NCBI GenBank assembly: GCA_037127255.1
Contig: JBANSL010000009.1
Span: 33,873,475-33,937,474 of the forward strand
DNA: 64,000 nt
Direction of reading: 5' to 3'
Source: Persicaria tinctoria
Lineage: Eukaryota > Streptophyta > Magnoliopsida > Caryophyllales > Polygonaceae
Made by a program: the position numbers and the translations under genes. Shown here piece after piece: positions 11,048 through 22,205 of this stretch (the stretch's first letter is position 1; every line of letters begins with the position of its first letter). The notes beneath the pieces were generated by a model, which worked only from the letters and a program-made list of their open reading frames with translations, was not told the DNA's origin and did not search any database.

Positions 11048-13868
11048 TGGATTAGTTGTTCACAACCATTAGGATATATCTTGTGCATAAATCTGAACCT
11101 TTGATCGAAGTGAAATGGATGGACATGATTTCGCCACGTAGCCCGTTAGTTTTAAAAAAACAAAAGAAAACTAATTTACAACTCTGGCTTGAGGGCGTGG
11201 GCGCGTGATGGTGTGTGGAATCAAAACCCCAAAATCCCTATTTGCCGTCTTCTTCATTCGAGAGGACGCATTGAACTCAAGAGATCCCAATTTCTCATCC
11301 TCTTCATTCGAGTGTACCAAATTTGTCATCTTCTTCATTCGAAACCGTAAAACCGGAGATGTGCTGTTTGATATCGGCGGCGAAGGGTCTTTGTTCCTGG
11401 TGAATCGAGGCCATCGCCAGGCGGAGGCGAGTTGGATTGGAGGCGAGGCGGTGCTAGGGTGTTTGCTCCGAGCGAATCGAGGCCAAGGGACTGTGAGGAG
11501 GTTGTTGTCGACTCGCGGTGGAAGCGCCGAATGATGTAGGTAGTGGCGTCGATTCGAAGGGTGGCCAGCAGTGGCGTCGATTCGACGGCGGCGAATAAGA
11601 CTATATGTTGTCGTTGGTTGACCCTGGAGCCGAGGAGCGCCCGAGGCGGAGGCGAGGAGGAGATCCCTTTTGGAGTGAAGAATTGGGTTTCGTGTTGAAT
11701 CCGCTCGAGGGTGTCCCCAACTTCCAGATCCGGTTTCCCCGCTCTGCTCCGCCGGTCTACGGTGCTTGCGTAGCGACGCCACCACCTTAGAAGGCCCCCC
11801 CATCGCCGGATATTTGGATCCCTATGTTTGTGAGACTGACCCGCCCACCTCCTAGCGGGTCCGATTTCGACCTCTGTTCATCATCCTCTACGTCGGGGGT
11901 TGTCCAGATCTGTTCAGTCCCTTTTCCAATGGCCTTCAACGCTGGTCAAACTCCTAACCGTTCTGAAACTATGGGGCCGAGGAAGCAAGGCGGAGGCGAG
12001 CCCATGCGAGCCGGATGCCTCTTCATCGTTGTGGACCCAAGTTGTCCTCTTCTTCAGGGAAAACCGACTAATTATTCGGAAGGATGTGTCGAATTTATTG
12101 AGGGTTTTCGAAATGTATAATTTTTATTTATTTTTATTATTCTACAATTATTCATATGTATGTCTCGAATTTTAGTTAATAGTGTTACTGAGTCGGTCAA
12201 TTATTCGTGGAAATATGATTTATTATTACTCCGTATATGGAATCTACGGTTTGACAAACAAAATAAAAAAACATTCATCACACGAGTATAACTACACAAC
12301 TAAATATTATTCGGTGAAATGTGAAATATTATTCGTTGAAATATGAAACATTATTCGTATAAATCGTAAGCATTATTTAGGGGTATGAGTTTCTTTTATT
12401 TGAAATTGATGAAAAAAATATATTATTTTGTAATATGTGACAAATTATTCAGTGAAATTACTAAATTCTGATCTGAACTGGATGAAAAAAATAAACATTA
12501 TTCAATAATATATGAACCATTATTCGGTGGAATTGTTAAATTTCTTTAAATTGCGAAATCAGATAATAGAAAACCCCATCTCAATAGAGTAAATGGTAGT
12601 GGATATACCACTTTCATTTGGTATATCCATGCAAAAGATCCATCTCAATATTCAGTAAAAAAAATTAATTTACTTTTGCAAATGGCAAGTGGTTTAGGAG
12701 GGAGGATAATGAGATTTTATTTTCAAACGGGACTCACTCAATTGGTTACAACGCACGCGTTAAGATGGGAGAGTGAGTGATTTTGTATGAGGGTCCCACT
12801 ATTTTTAAACCAAAATTAATTAAAAATCAACTTTTAATCATAGCCATTCATTTCATTTAGATTAAGGGTCCAGATTTATGCACAAGATACACCCTAAGGG
12901 GTATGTAGGGTTGCTCATAATGTGGTCTGACCCGAGCCGAAAAAGTCGGTTTCGGGCCGGCCCGAGATTTCACGGTTCGGGCTTCGGTCTTGAAAAATCT
13001 AAATATCGGTTTCGGGCCAAAAACCGGAACCAAACCGAAAAATTCCGATTTGGCCCGAAAAAACTGAATTATTTTAAAAGGTGAAACATAAATAGGAATC
13101 CCTAATTTTTTATTCCTCACTCCGCCGCCTCGCCTTCCAATTCTCTTCTCCACCTCCAGTAGTCTAGAACTGCAGATCTGTTCGCATCCCCTTTTCTCAG
13201 CCGCTCCACTTCGCCTCTCCTCTCCACTCACTTCCGACTCTCGCCACCCGCTCCTCTCAGGTGACCATGGTGCTGAACCGATCCGCATTCCGAGTCCCCT
13301 CTCAAGTTTATCAGTCTGCACTTGCTTTGCTTCGGAGCTCCTTTTCCGGGTCCGACTTCCACCTCTCGGCTGTTGAAAATATCTCTCCTCTCAAGATTAC
13401 CATCGTGCTACAACTCCCTCCTCCAACACTTGCTAGTTGCTTCCGAGTCCTCATTCTGGCATCCGAACATATATGGTTGTTGACATGGTTAAATTAAGTA
13501 TAGGCATATCGGTAAATTAAGAATTAGCATATAAATTATTGCTTTTTATTGTCATCCTCTACAGATCTAATTAGAATTCTAGGAGCATGTTTCAATTGGA
13601 TCGTCAAAGAAACAAATATCAAGGGTTAATTACATGTTGACAGCATTGGATAAAATGGACCTTAGTTTTTTTCTGAAGTAGTTCGGTTTTTTCGGGCCGA
13701 AAACCGAAAAAACCGTAACTGAAGGTTCGGATTTCGGATCGGGCCTCGGGCCACCCCTCCCAAAAAATCGGGCCGTCGATTTTGGCCCGACCCGTTTGGG
13801 TCAGTTCGCTTCGGGTCGGGCCCGGCCCGTTGAGCCACCCTAGGGTTATGCACAAGGGAACCACTCCC
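11045..13868. mobile_element. TIR element inserted in a TA microsatellite
   Basis: The outer ~85 bp of each end match in inverted orientation once the inner hAT is ignored. The left end has TATCTTGTGCATAAATCTG followed by AACC and, a little further, AAATGGATGG; the right end complement has the identical 19-base core, then GACC and AAATGAATGG. TA repeats abut both ends. The GC-rich middle (about 11200-12120) gives chance-length ORFs but no recognised domain; it may be captured host sequence. The section 12120-12560 is AT-rich with repeated ATTATTCG(G/T)TGAAAT phrases. Non-autonomous. Confidence 0.6.
12906..13842. mobile_element. hAT-1, non-autonomous hAT-like element
   Basis: Terminal inverted repeats TAGGGTTGCTCA and TAGGGTGGCTCA (right end, complement) with 8-bp flanks GGGGTATG (12898-12905) and GGGTTATG (13843-13850), one mismatch. 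Subterminal zones are rich in CGGGCC/GGCCCGA runs in opposite orientation, a style common in plant hATs. No transposase is encoded. Confidence 0.75.
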
Positions 13869-14214
13869 TATATATATATATATACAAATTAAAATGGTTT
13901 TTTGAAATGGTATATAAATTGGTATTATATAATGGGTTTATGGAAATGGTGTATAAATGGGTATTATTTTGTTATTGAAGATTTAAATGGGTATTATATA
14001 TACAAATATGAAAAGGGTTTTTTGAAATGGTATATAATTTGAATAATATATTTGTAAATGTGATATGTAATATAAAAAATTGGTTGTAATTGATATATGT
14101 ATATATGTTCAATTATTACAATATTTATTCAATATAATGTATTATGTATGTAATTAAATATTTGGAAAATTAATTAGTAATCAATGTTTAATTCAGTATG
14201 TAGTTTATTATTAA
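13869..14214. other. CACTA interior between two inserts, AT-rich and noncoding
   Basis: Starts with the TA run, then shows repeated GAAATGGTATATAAATTGGTA-like phrases of about 30-45 bp. The last nine bases TATTATTAA are the left TSD of the Mutator-like element. Confidence 0.5.
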
Positions 14215-14344
14215 GAGGAAATGGTAGTAAATGCCATAAAAACAAAAAAGTTTGCTAAAATACCACATGGGTGGGAAAATTTGCACAACTTCCAACTTTT
14301 CTCCAAATTTGCACAAAAGTGCAGGTCACAAGCTACCTCTTAAC

Positions 14345-15035
14345 CGGATTTTGCCCTTGTTTACATACAAAAAAAAAGGAAAATGAAAGGATGAAAGGGG
14401 AGGCTGGGGACGAGAAGAAGGAGGAGAGAAGAAGTAGACCAGTCTGGTGAATCGGGAAACGCAGGAGGTTGGGGACGAAGTTGTTGCCGGAGAGGAGAGA
14501 AGAAGACCACGCCGGCGTCCAAGTGAAGAGATAAGCCCCCCTTTCCATCTCCTTGAAACCCTTGTTCATTTTCTCCCTTTTCTGCGATGAACGACAAGGG
14601 TGAAATCATCGGTTAGGGTTTGGGATGAACGACGAGGGTGGTAATGGTTGGACTGGAAATTGGGATGAACGACGAGGGTGACAATGGTTGATTGAGGTTT
14701 GAGCTGTGTTTGATTTGGTATTTGATTGTTTGAACGAGAAATTGGGTGACATGGGTTTCGAATTAAGTGACAGTGGTTTCGAATTGGGTGACAAGGGTGT
14801 CGATTTATGTTTTTGTGCTCTTGGTCTTGTGCGAGTGTGGAATGTGAACTCGCCAGTTATTGTTTGGGATGAACGACGAGGGTGGCAATGTTTGGACTGA
14901 AAATTAGAATGTGGGAGAGGTAGAAGACGATTGATTAAGGTTTGATCCGTGTTTGATTTGGTATTTGATTGTTTTAAAGTGAAATTAGGTGACAAGGGTT
15001 TTGAATTGAGTGACAGTGTTTTCGAATTGGGTGAC
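14345..15035. repeat. MULE interior, left part, with short tandem phrases
   Basis: Recurrent GGGATGAACGACGAGGGTG and TTCGAATTGGGTGAC units, spaced irregularly. The phrase TTCGAATTGGGTGAC at the right edge continues, after Gypsy-1 is removed, into AAGGGTGTCGATTTATG at 29584, reproducing the complete neighbouring copy at about 14777-14810. No gene is recognised. Confidence 0.6.
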
Positions 15036-15229
15036 TGATATCTCCAAAGTAGCCATGTTTTTATGCATATTTCAGTTCCATATTCTTTACATTTTGCATA
15101 TTTTGGGTTGGGAATATGTCGAATTTATGTAGTATATGTTTATTTGTTAGAAATGGAGATCTACATAAGTTTCTGTTTAATATTGCAGAATATGGAAACA
15201 TTTCGGGAGAAAACCAAGAAACAAAGACG

Positions 15230-15850
15230 AAAGCAGCAAGTCTACTCTATATCGACTAGACTCTTGTCTATGTCGACAAAGCCGAGCCCGGACACACTGG
15301 AGTCAAGTATAGACCTGACCAGACAACGCGGAGCAATACCCTACTCGATATCGAGTAGCTCTACTCGAGGTCGACAAGAGCCAGACCCCACTCCCCGAGC
15401 CAAGTCGAAGAGGCACTGCTCGAGAACACAAGGCAAAAACCTACTCAAGCTCGACAAGCGTTTGTCGAGGTCGACCACGCCCAAGAGACAGTCTCCGAGC
15501 ATGTCGACAAGGGCTACCCGAGACGACCAGGCCGATGATCCGCTCGTCGAGATCGAGGAAGCTTCCTCTAGGTCGACAAGTCTGGGAACTCACATCCGAC
15601 TCGACAACCTCGGAAGACCAAGTCGAGAACACAACCTTCGTCGAGATCGAGGAGACCTCCTCGAGATCGACCAGCGCCAGGAGTCCTGTCCGAGCTTGTC
15701 GAGGACCAGCTAGCCGAGATGACGAAGTTGGCCCAGTCGACGACTTTTCCTACTCGAGGTCGACCACCGCTTGTCGAGGTCGACGAGGATTTCCCGAAGC
15801 CGCGTAACGCGCTGAGTACAGTCCTACTCGAGATAGAGTCCTTGGAGCCG
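15230..15850 (+). repeat. TCGA-palindrome cluster in the LTR
   Basis: GTCGAC, CTCGAG and GTCGAG/CTCGAC hexamers recur every 10-25 bp, often paired as CTCGAGGTCGAC. The same words fill three coding linkers of this element. In one frame the block reads LVEIEE.SSRSTS, like the polyprotein linkers. Confidence 0.8.
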
Positions 15851-16034
15851 AGGAAAAGCAAGATCTATCCGATTTATCCACATCTATCATGGAGAAGAGA
15901 GTTTTATCCACTTGAGACAATTTAGATATATTTCCCTAATTTTAGATTTAATTCCTTTATGTCTTTTATTTATCTTTTTAAGTTTTAGATATAGATATAG
16001 ATATTCTATCCTTGATTAGCAAGGAATAGAAGCC

Positions 16035-16042
16035 TATAAATA
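16035..16042 (+). promoter_or_regulatory. Gypsy-1 LTR TATA box (TATAAATA)
   Basis: TATAAATA in the context GAAGCCTATAAATAAAGCCC, with a CATTCATTCAATTTCAG initiator-like stretch about 30 bp downstream. The same box is at 28538-28545 in the 3' LTR. Confidence 0.55.
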
Positions 16043-16664
16043 AAGCCCTAGGGGCTGGTTTTTCATTCATTCAATTTCAGTCAGAGACAAATAGTTCCAC
16101 AGAGACGATTTAGGAGTTTAAGGTTTTTAAGGTTTTGGCAGTTTACGACGGTTGATTGCCGGAATTGTAAAAGATTTGAATTTAGTTAATGCAAGTGATT
16201 TTCTTTCAATCAATGATGTCTGCAATCGCAATGAAGAGCGAGTAGTCCACCCACTTCTGGGGTTTGGGTGAGCCCAACGAGAGCCATGTCGGCGGATTAG
16301 CTATTGCAGAAGGAGGTATTTTGTCGTTATCTTAATCTATTCCCTATGTGCTTCATCTTTGATTGAGAAATTGAAGAACTCATGTTGTGAAACTTGGGTA
16401 GTAATTAGGATTTCTATTCGAAAGATTATAAATGCTAATTATGAAAAGGAATAGATGTAATTAGGATTATTTATCGCGGGATTTATATTCCTACTTGTCG
16501 GATTAGGTGAAAGCCTTTTCCTTTATCGATAAAGTTACCGCCTTTTGTGATTTATATTCCGCTTGCATGGTGATCGTTGTCGCAAACCCTAATCTTGGAA
16601 GTTCCCCACATTCATAAAGTCACAAAACCGAATTCTGCATTTGTTTTTACGTTTTTCCCCCCCT

Positions 16665-16970
16665 TTGTCGATCTCGACCAGTTCTGGTCGACCTCGACCA
16701 CTGACCTCCGATCCCAGATCGTCGTAGCTCAATTGTGCAGGGACTCGACAAGACAAGCCGAAGTCGACGAAGGTCCTACTCGAGATCGAGTACGCCTAGT
16801 CGAGGTCGAGTAGACTTCGCCGAGTTGCTGCTGTGTTCGACTGTGCCTGACCCCTGTCGACTAGCCCTTAGTCGAGGTCGAGTACCACTGTGGTCGACTT
16901 CTGTCCGTGAGTTTCCACCGCTGCTTAGGATCCGCTGACCAGCTTCCTCGAGGATTCGAACCTGACTTGC
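16665..16970 (+). repeat. Second TCGA-palindrome cluster in the LTR
   Basis: Dense GTCGAC, CTCGAG and TCGACC words downstream of the predicted transcription start, thus in the R/U5 part of the RNA. Repeated at about 29167-29470 in the 3' LTR. Confidence 0.75.
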
Positions 16971-17079
16971 TCTTACTACATTTGGAGGGAGTCTTGAACA
17001 TTATTTGCTGGGATTCGATCGGTTTGCTTTACTTTGTTTACTTATTGTTTTGCATTCTCGATTTCCTCTTACAACAAAT

Positions 17080-17097
17080 TGGCGCCGTTGCCGGGGA
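17080..17097 (+). other. Gypsy-1 primer-binding site (tRNA-Asp type)
   Basis: TGGCGCCGTTGCCGGGGA, three bases after the LTR end. It is complementary to the 3' end of plant tRNA-Asp including CCA. This type is common in Athila-like and related gypsy elements. Confidence 0.85.
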
Positions 17098-18654
17098 AGC
17101 TATCATTCGCGCCTTAGGTAGTCAGTTCTCACGTTTCTTTTGAGTTAGTTTGCAGGTGTATGCGTCGTTCTGGTCAGACACCCGAGTTTGACGCCTTAGA
17201 CGAACCGGAACGCCTTTTTCACATCAGGGCTAAACTACAAAGAGCTATGTCGGCCGCTGAAACACAGGAGCAGCTGATTGCCAGACTTACCAGGGAACTC
17301 GCCGCTAAGGATGCCACTATCGCCAATGAAAGGACAGCAAGGGAACAAGCAGCTGAGCGCGCAAGGCAAGCAGAAGCTGAGCTTGCCCAATATCCAACCA
17401 CTGCTGAGGATTATATGCATCCGACTCTCATCGTGCCTGAATCGGCGATTCTAATCCCTGAAAACTCTTTTGAAATTCGCACTCAGTTTCTTATAGAGCT
17501 TAAAAATAATGCCTTTTGCGGCAAATTTAATGAGTGTCCTCTTGAACATATTACTAATTTTCATGATATGTGTCGTACTCTTGCAGAAAGTACAACTCTG
17601 GAATATGTCAAGATGAAGGTTTTCCGCTGGTCGCTGGCTGGACCTGCACTGAAATGGCTAGAAGGGCTGAAACCAAAATCACTGACCACATGGGCACAAG
17701 TAGAGCAGGAATCTCTCAACAAATTCTTCCCTCCTGCCAAGACAGCATTCCTCCGCCAAAAGATCACTGCTTTCAAGCAAAAGCCTGGGGAACCGCTAGC
17801 AAAAGCATGGGAACGCTACAAAGAGCTGCTGCGATCTTGCCCCACTCATGGACAGCCACCCTACATCATTCAGGAGATCTTCTTCAACTCTCTTGATCAA
17901 ATCACTAAGGACAGAATCAACAATTATACTCGCTACGAGTATTTGACGATGCTGCCAAGTGACGCATGGGGTGTGCTAGAGAAGCTCACTACCTACGACA
18001 ACAAGTATGGGGCTCCTACAAACTATGATGAGAACGCCCATGCCAGACCAGCCCCATCTATGCCTCTCTATGAGCCATCAAAGGAGATAGACCCTGATGT
18101 CAAGGAGCAGTACTACAGAGATCAGAATCGCAAGCTCCTCAAGCAAGTCAAATATCTCTCTGTCAACCAACCCTGCATCGAATGTGGTTCACAACGGCAT
18201 ACTACTACTGAGTGCCCGCATACGGAACAAGTCAGGATGGCAGAGATTCATGAAGAGGTGGCTTACGCAGGAGGTCCCAATCGCTATATGGGGGACCAAA
18301 GGTTCTATCAACCTCAACGGAACCAAGGTCCTCCTAGGAACCCCCCGCCCTACAGAGCTCCTGGACATCCAGAAAGGGATCAAAAGAAGGATGATTTACA
18401 GCTCATTCTTGAAGAGATGCGCCGGAATCAGGGCACCATCAACAATCAGTTCCAGAATATCCATGCAAAATTTGGAGAGCTAGACACCTGGAAAAGGAAC
18501 ATCGAGACTCAGATGGGTCAGTTCGCGGCGCAGATTCCACAACCATCCGGGAAGCTCCCAGGCCATACAGAACCAAATCCCAAGGGGCAGCATGGACATG
18601 TAGCTGCTGTAAAGTTGCGGAGCGGTCACAAACTGCACGAGCCAGAAAACAAGG

Positions 18655-18845
18655 GCGAGGCTGTCGTCGACATCGACAGAGGCCTAGTCGACATCGACAA
18701 AACTCTACTCGACACAGAGGAAGAGAGAAGCTCTGACGCAGCTGCACAGCCAGACGAGCCAAAGTCGACTAGCCAACTCGAGATCGACGAGGCCCTGGTC
18801 GATCTCGACGAGCCTGTTGTCGAGGTCGAGAAGGACCATGCCGAG
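18655..18845 (+). repeat. TCGA-rich coding linker, gag-protease junction
   Basis: Encodes VVDIDRGLVDIDKTLLD...LEIDEALVDLDEP-type acidic peptides built from GTCGACATCGAC and CTCGAGATCGAC words. In frame with gag-pol. Confidence 0.75.
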
Positions 18846-19703
18846 GTTGTTGAGCCCTCACCACCTCCGGAAGCTGTTCTGGCTCAGAACACCAAAAAGA
18901 CGCTCCCATTCCCTTCCAAAAACCAAAGAGATCCAACAGACGGTAAGTTTCAGCGTTTTGTGAAATTGCTTCAGAGTCTGAATGTTACTATTCCTTTTAC
19001 AGAAGCACTGCACGAGATGCCTGCCTATGTCAAGTTCCTCAAGGAGATTCTCAGCAACAAGCGATCGATGACTGAGATTGCTAAGGAGTGCAAAAAGATG
19101 GATTTCCCTGAGAAGCGACCTGACCTAGGTAAGTTTGCTATCACTGTTGGACTTGGTCGTCATAGATTTAAAGCACTGTGTCACTTAGGAGCAAGTGTTA
19201 GCATCATGCCCCTATCCATCTAGTCAAAGGTGAAAATAGGTGCCCTGGAACCAATTGATGCCACACTCTACATGGCCAACAACACCGTGGTAATCCCTAC
19301 AGGTATTGTCGATAATGTTCCTGTTAAGGTTGGTAGATTCTTTGTCCCTACAGATTTTCTTGTAGTAGAGATGGCAGAGGATCCAGCTTGCCCCATCATC
19401 CTAGGGCGACCTTTCCTGGCAACTGCTGATGCTAACATTGGAGTCAAAAGGGGAATCCTTACATTCACCATCGGAGATGAGATCATTGAATACTTCTTCA
19501 CCCCAGACACAGAAGAGGTAATGGAAATTAAAGCTATATATTCAAAATTTAATTTTATCTCCTGTAATGAACCTGCAGAACAACACTTGATCCAAGAAGA
19601 AGGAAAAGCAGAATCTGAGCTAGCAGATGAGGAGCTGGCCGTAGCGGAATTAAGCGAGGAGGAGATCTTCGACGACGCATTATCGGCGGAGCTGAACGAC
19701 TCA

Positions 19704-20045
19704 CCAGAAGCCGAGCAGATCCAGTCGACCTCCACATAGCTCCTCGATCTCGATGAGCCCAACTCGAGGTCGACAAGCACGAGCCCTCCAGAAGCCGAGC
19801 AGATCCAGTCGACCTCTACGACTCTCGTCGATCTCGACGAGCCCAACTCGAGGTCGACAAGCCCTAACCCTCCAGACACTGTAAGTCCTTTGAGCCTACT
19901 CGATCTCGACCAGTCATCGTCGAGGTCGACTACCTTGTCCCCTGCAGGCACACCAGAAATCGACGAAGCTGACTCGACGATCCTCCTCGAGATCGAGGAG
20001 CCCAACTCGAGATCGACCAGTCCTGTATTCGAGGTAAGTTCTGAC
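19704..20045 (+). repeat. TCGA-rich coding linker, protease-RT junction, with 84-bp tandem repeat
   Basis: CCAGAAGCCGAGCAGATCCA begins at 19704 and again at 19788, an 84-bp (28-codon) in-frame direct repeat. Further diverged copies follow. Peptides alternate LLDLDEPNSRSTS and LLEIEEPNSRSTS types. The stop at 19737 lies in the first copy; the second reads through. Confidence 0.8.
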
Positions 20046-21829
20046 TTTTTGGTCGATTTTGATCTTTCTAACCCATTCTCGAGTAGCTTCCTGCAGTACA
20101 GTCCTATGTCCAATTCATCGTTGTCATCGATGTATGCCTGGTCGACGCCAACTCCTGTAGCTGATTTGGATGCTTCTTCTATGAGGATTGAGACGGATTA
20201 CCTAGGGGAGATCATGAAGATGGAGGATGTTGAGCCTATCTTGATTCCACAGGACCCTTCTCCGGTGCTGAAACCCTTACCCGACACCCTTAGGTATGAA
20301 TTTCTTGGTCCTAACTCTACTTTTCCTGTAATTATAAATGCTTCATTGAACCCACAGGAGGTAGACAAACTAGTAGATGTCCTCCGCACTCATAGGAAGG
20401 CCATAGGTTATTCCCTAGAGGACATAAAAGGTATTTCACCCATTACTTGTATGCATAGAATTTTGTTGGAAGATGATCACAGGGCAACAATTGAGCATCA
20501 AAGGAAGCTTAACCCCAACATGAAGGAAGTTGTCAAAAAGGAGATCCATCGCATGCTGGATGCAGGAATCATTTATCCAATCTCCGACAGCAAGTGGGTT
20601 AGCCCTGTTCATGTTGTCCCTAAGAAGGGTGGAATGACCGTCGAGGAGAATGATAAGGGAGAGCTTGTTCCTAAAAGGATTACTACCAGCTGGCGGATGT
20701 GTATAGACTACAAAAAACTCAACACCGCCACCAGGAAGGATCATTTTCCACTCCCCTTCATTGACCAAGTACTCGAAAGGTTAGCTGAACATGACTACTT
20801 TTGTTACCTGGATGGACATTCTGGCTTTTGGCAGGTTCCCATTCATCCTGATGATCAGGAAAAGACCACCTTCACTTGCCCCTATGGAACTTTCGCATAT
20901 AGGAGGATGCCCTTTGGTCTTTGCAATGCCCCTGCTACTTTTTAGAGGTGCATGATGGCCATCTTCTCCGACATGATTGAGGACATAGTGGAGGTATTCA
21001 TGGATGATTTCTCAGTTTATGGCACTACTTTCGATATTTGTCTCTCTAACCTACGAAGGGTACTTAAGCGCTGTGAAGAGACAAATTTGGTTCTTAACTG
21101 GGAAAAATGCCACTTTATGGTACAAGAGGGGATCGTGCTAGGCCACAAGGTGTCCAACAAAGGGATTGAGGTGGACAGAGCAAAAATAGAGCTAGTAGAG
21201 AAATTGCCCCCACCTTCTTCCATTAAAGAGATAAGGAGTTTTCTTGGTCATGCTGGTTTTTATAGAAGATTCATTCAAGATTTTTCTAAAATTTCCAAAC
21301 CATTGACTAACCTGCTTATGAAGGATGTTAAGTTTGTATTTTCTAGCGAATGTCTCGAAGCCTTCAACAGGTTAAAGAAAGCTCTCATCTCAGCTCCAAT
21401 CATTCAATCGCCGGATTGGTCACTACCATTTGAGATCATGTGTGATGCCAGCGATTATGCTGTGGGAGCGGTTTTAGGACAGCGGAAGGACAAGAAACTG
21501 CATGCCATATACTATGCAAGCAAGACTCTGGATGTGGTTCAGGCTAAATACACCACAACAGAGAAGGAATTTTTGGCTGTGGTTTTTGCTTTTGAAAAAT
21601 TTCGTTCCTATCTTGTTGGTTCTAAAGTCATTGTCCATACTGACCATGCTGCTCTTCGTTATTTAATGACAAAGAAGGATGCAAAACCAAGGTTGCTACG
21701 ATGGGTGCTCTTACTTCAAGAATTTGACGTTGAGCTAAAGGACAAGAAGGGCATAGAGAATTCAGTCGCCGATCACTTATCCAGGCTTCCCAAAGACATG
21801 CTAGAGGAGGCCCAGGACGCTAGACCAAT

Positions 21830-22205
21830 CGACGACTCTCGCCCAGACGAGCACCTAATGCAGACCGACAATGTCTTCCTCGACGTAGACAAAGCCTACT
21901 CGATCTCGAGTAATCCGTCATCGACCTCGACAAGGACCCATGTCAAGGAGGCCCAGGAACTGATCACAGCACAGACTGGCAGCAAAACCGTACTCGAGGT
22001 CGAGGACCCGTCGTCGACCTCGACAAAGACCCTTGTCGATGAGCACCAGGAGTCTAGGACGATGCAGCCAGACACCGCAGCTGTACTCGAGATTGACGAG
22101 CCCAACTCGAGATCGAGTACAGTTGACCACCAAGATCCGTGCTCTTCACCAGACGACGCTGCAGCCTCCTCTATGTCGAGTAGCTTTACTCGATATCGAC
22201 TAGCT
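21830..22205 (+). repeat. TCGA-rich coding linker, RNase H-integrase junction
   Basis: Encodes [18 protein letters not shown] and [16 protein letters not shown] repeats, from CTCGAGGTCGAGGA, GTCGACCTCGACAA and related words. In frame between the end of RNase H and the integrase zinc domain. Confidence 0.78.

Larger units (their letters stand above)
15036..17076 (+). repeat. Gypsy-1 5' LTR
   Basis: 2041 bp, ends TGATATCT...TTACAACA. Holds two blocks of TCGA-rich palindromes (about 15230-15850 and 16665-16970), a TATA box and the presumed transcription start in between. The first 453 bp have no counterpart in the 3' LTR. An open frame of 216 codons (15063-15713) inside it is judged fortuitous. 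Confidence 0.85.

Noticed and set aside
11171..11803. 210-codon minus-strand ORF in the TIR element
   Set aside because: Low-complexity Ser/Pro/Arg composition in GC-rich DNA, with plus-strand ORFs over the same bases and no domain.
15063..15713. 216-codon ORF in the Gypsy-1 LTR
   Set aside because: Lies upstream of the predicted transcription start and its C-terminal half is the TCGA repeat; not conserved as a frame in the truncated 3' LTR start.
19268..20113. 281-codon minus-strand ORF
   Set aside because: Antisense to protease and the TCGA-rich linker of Gypsy-1; the palindromic words keep both strands open and give the same Ser/Arg/Leu repeats.
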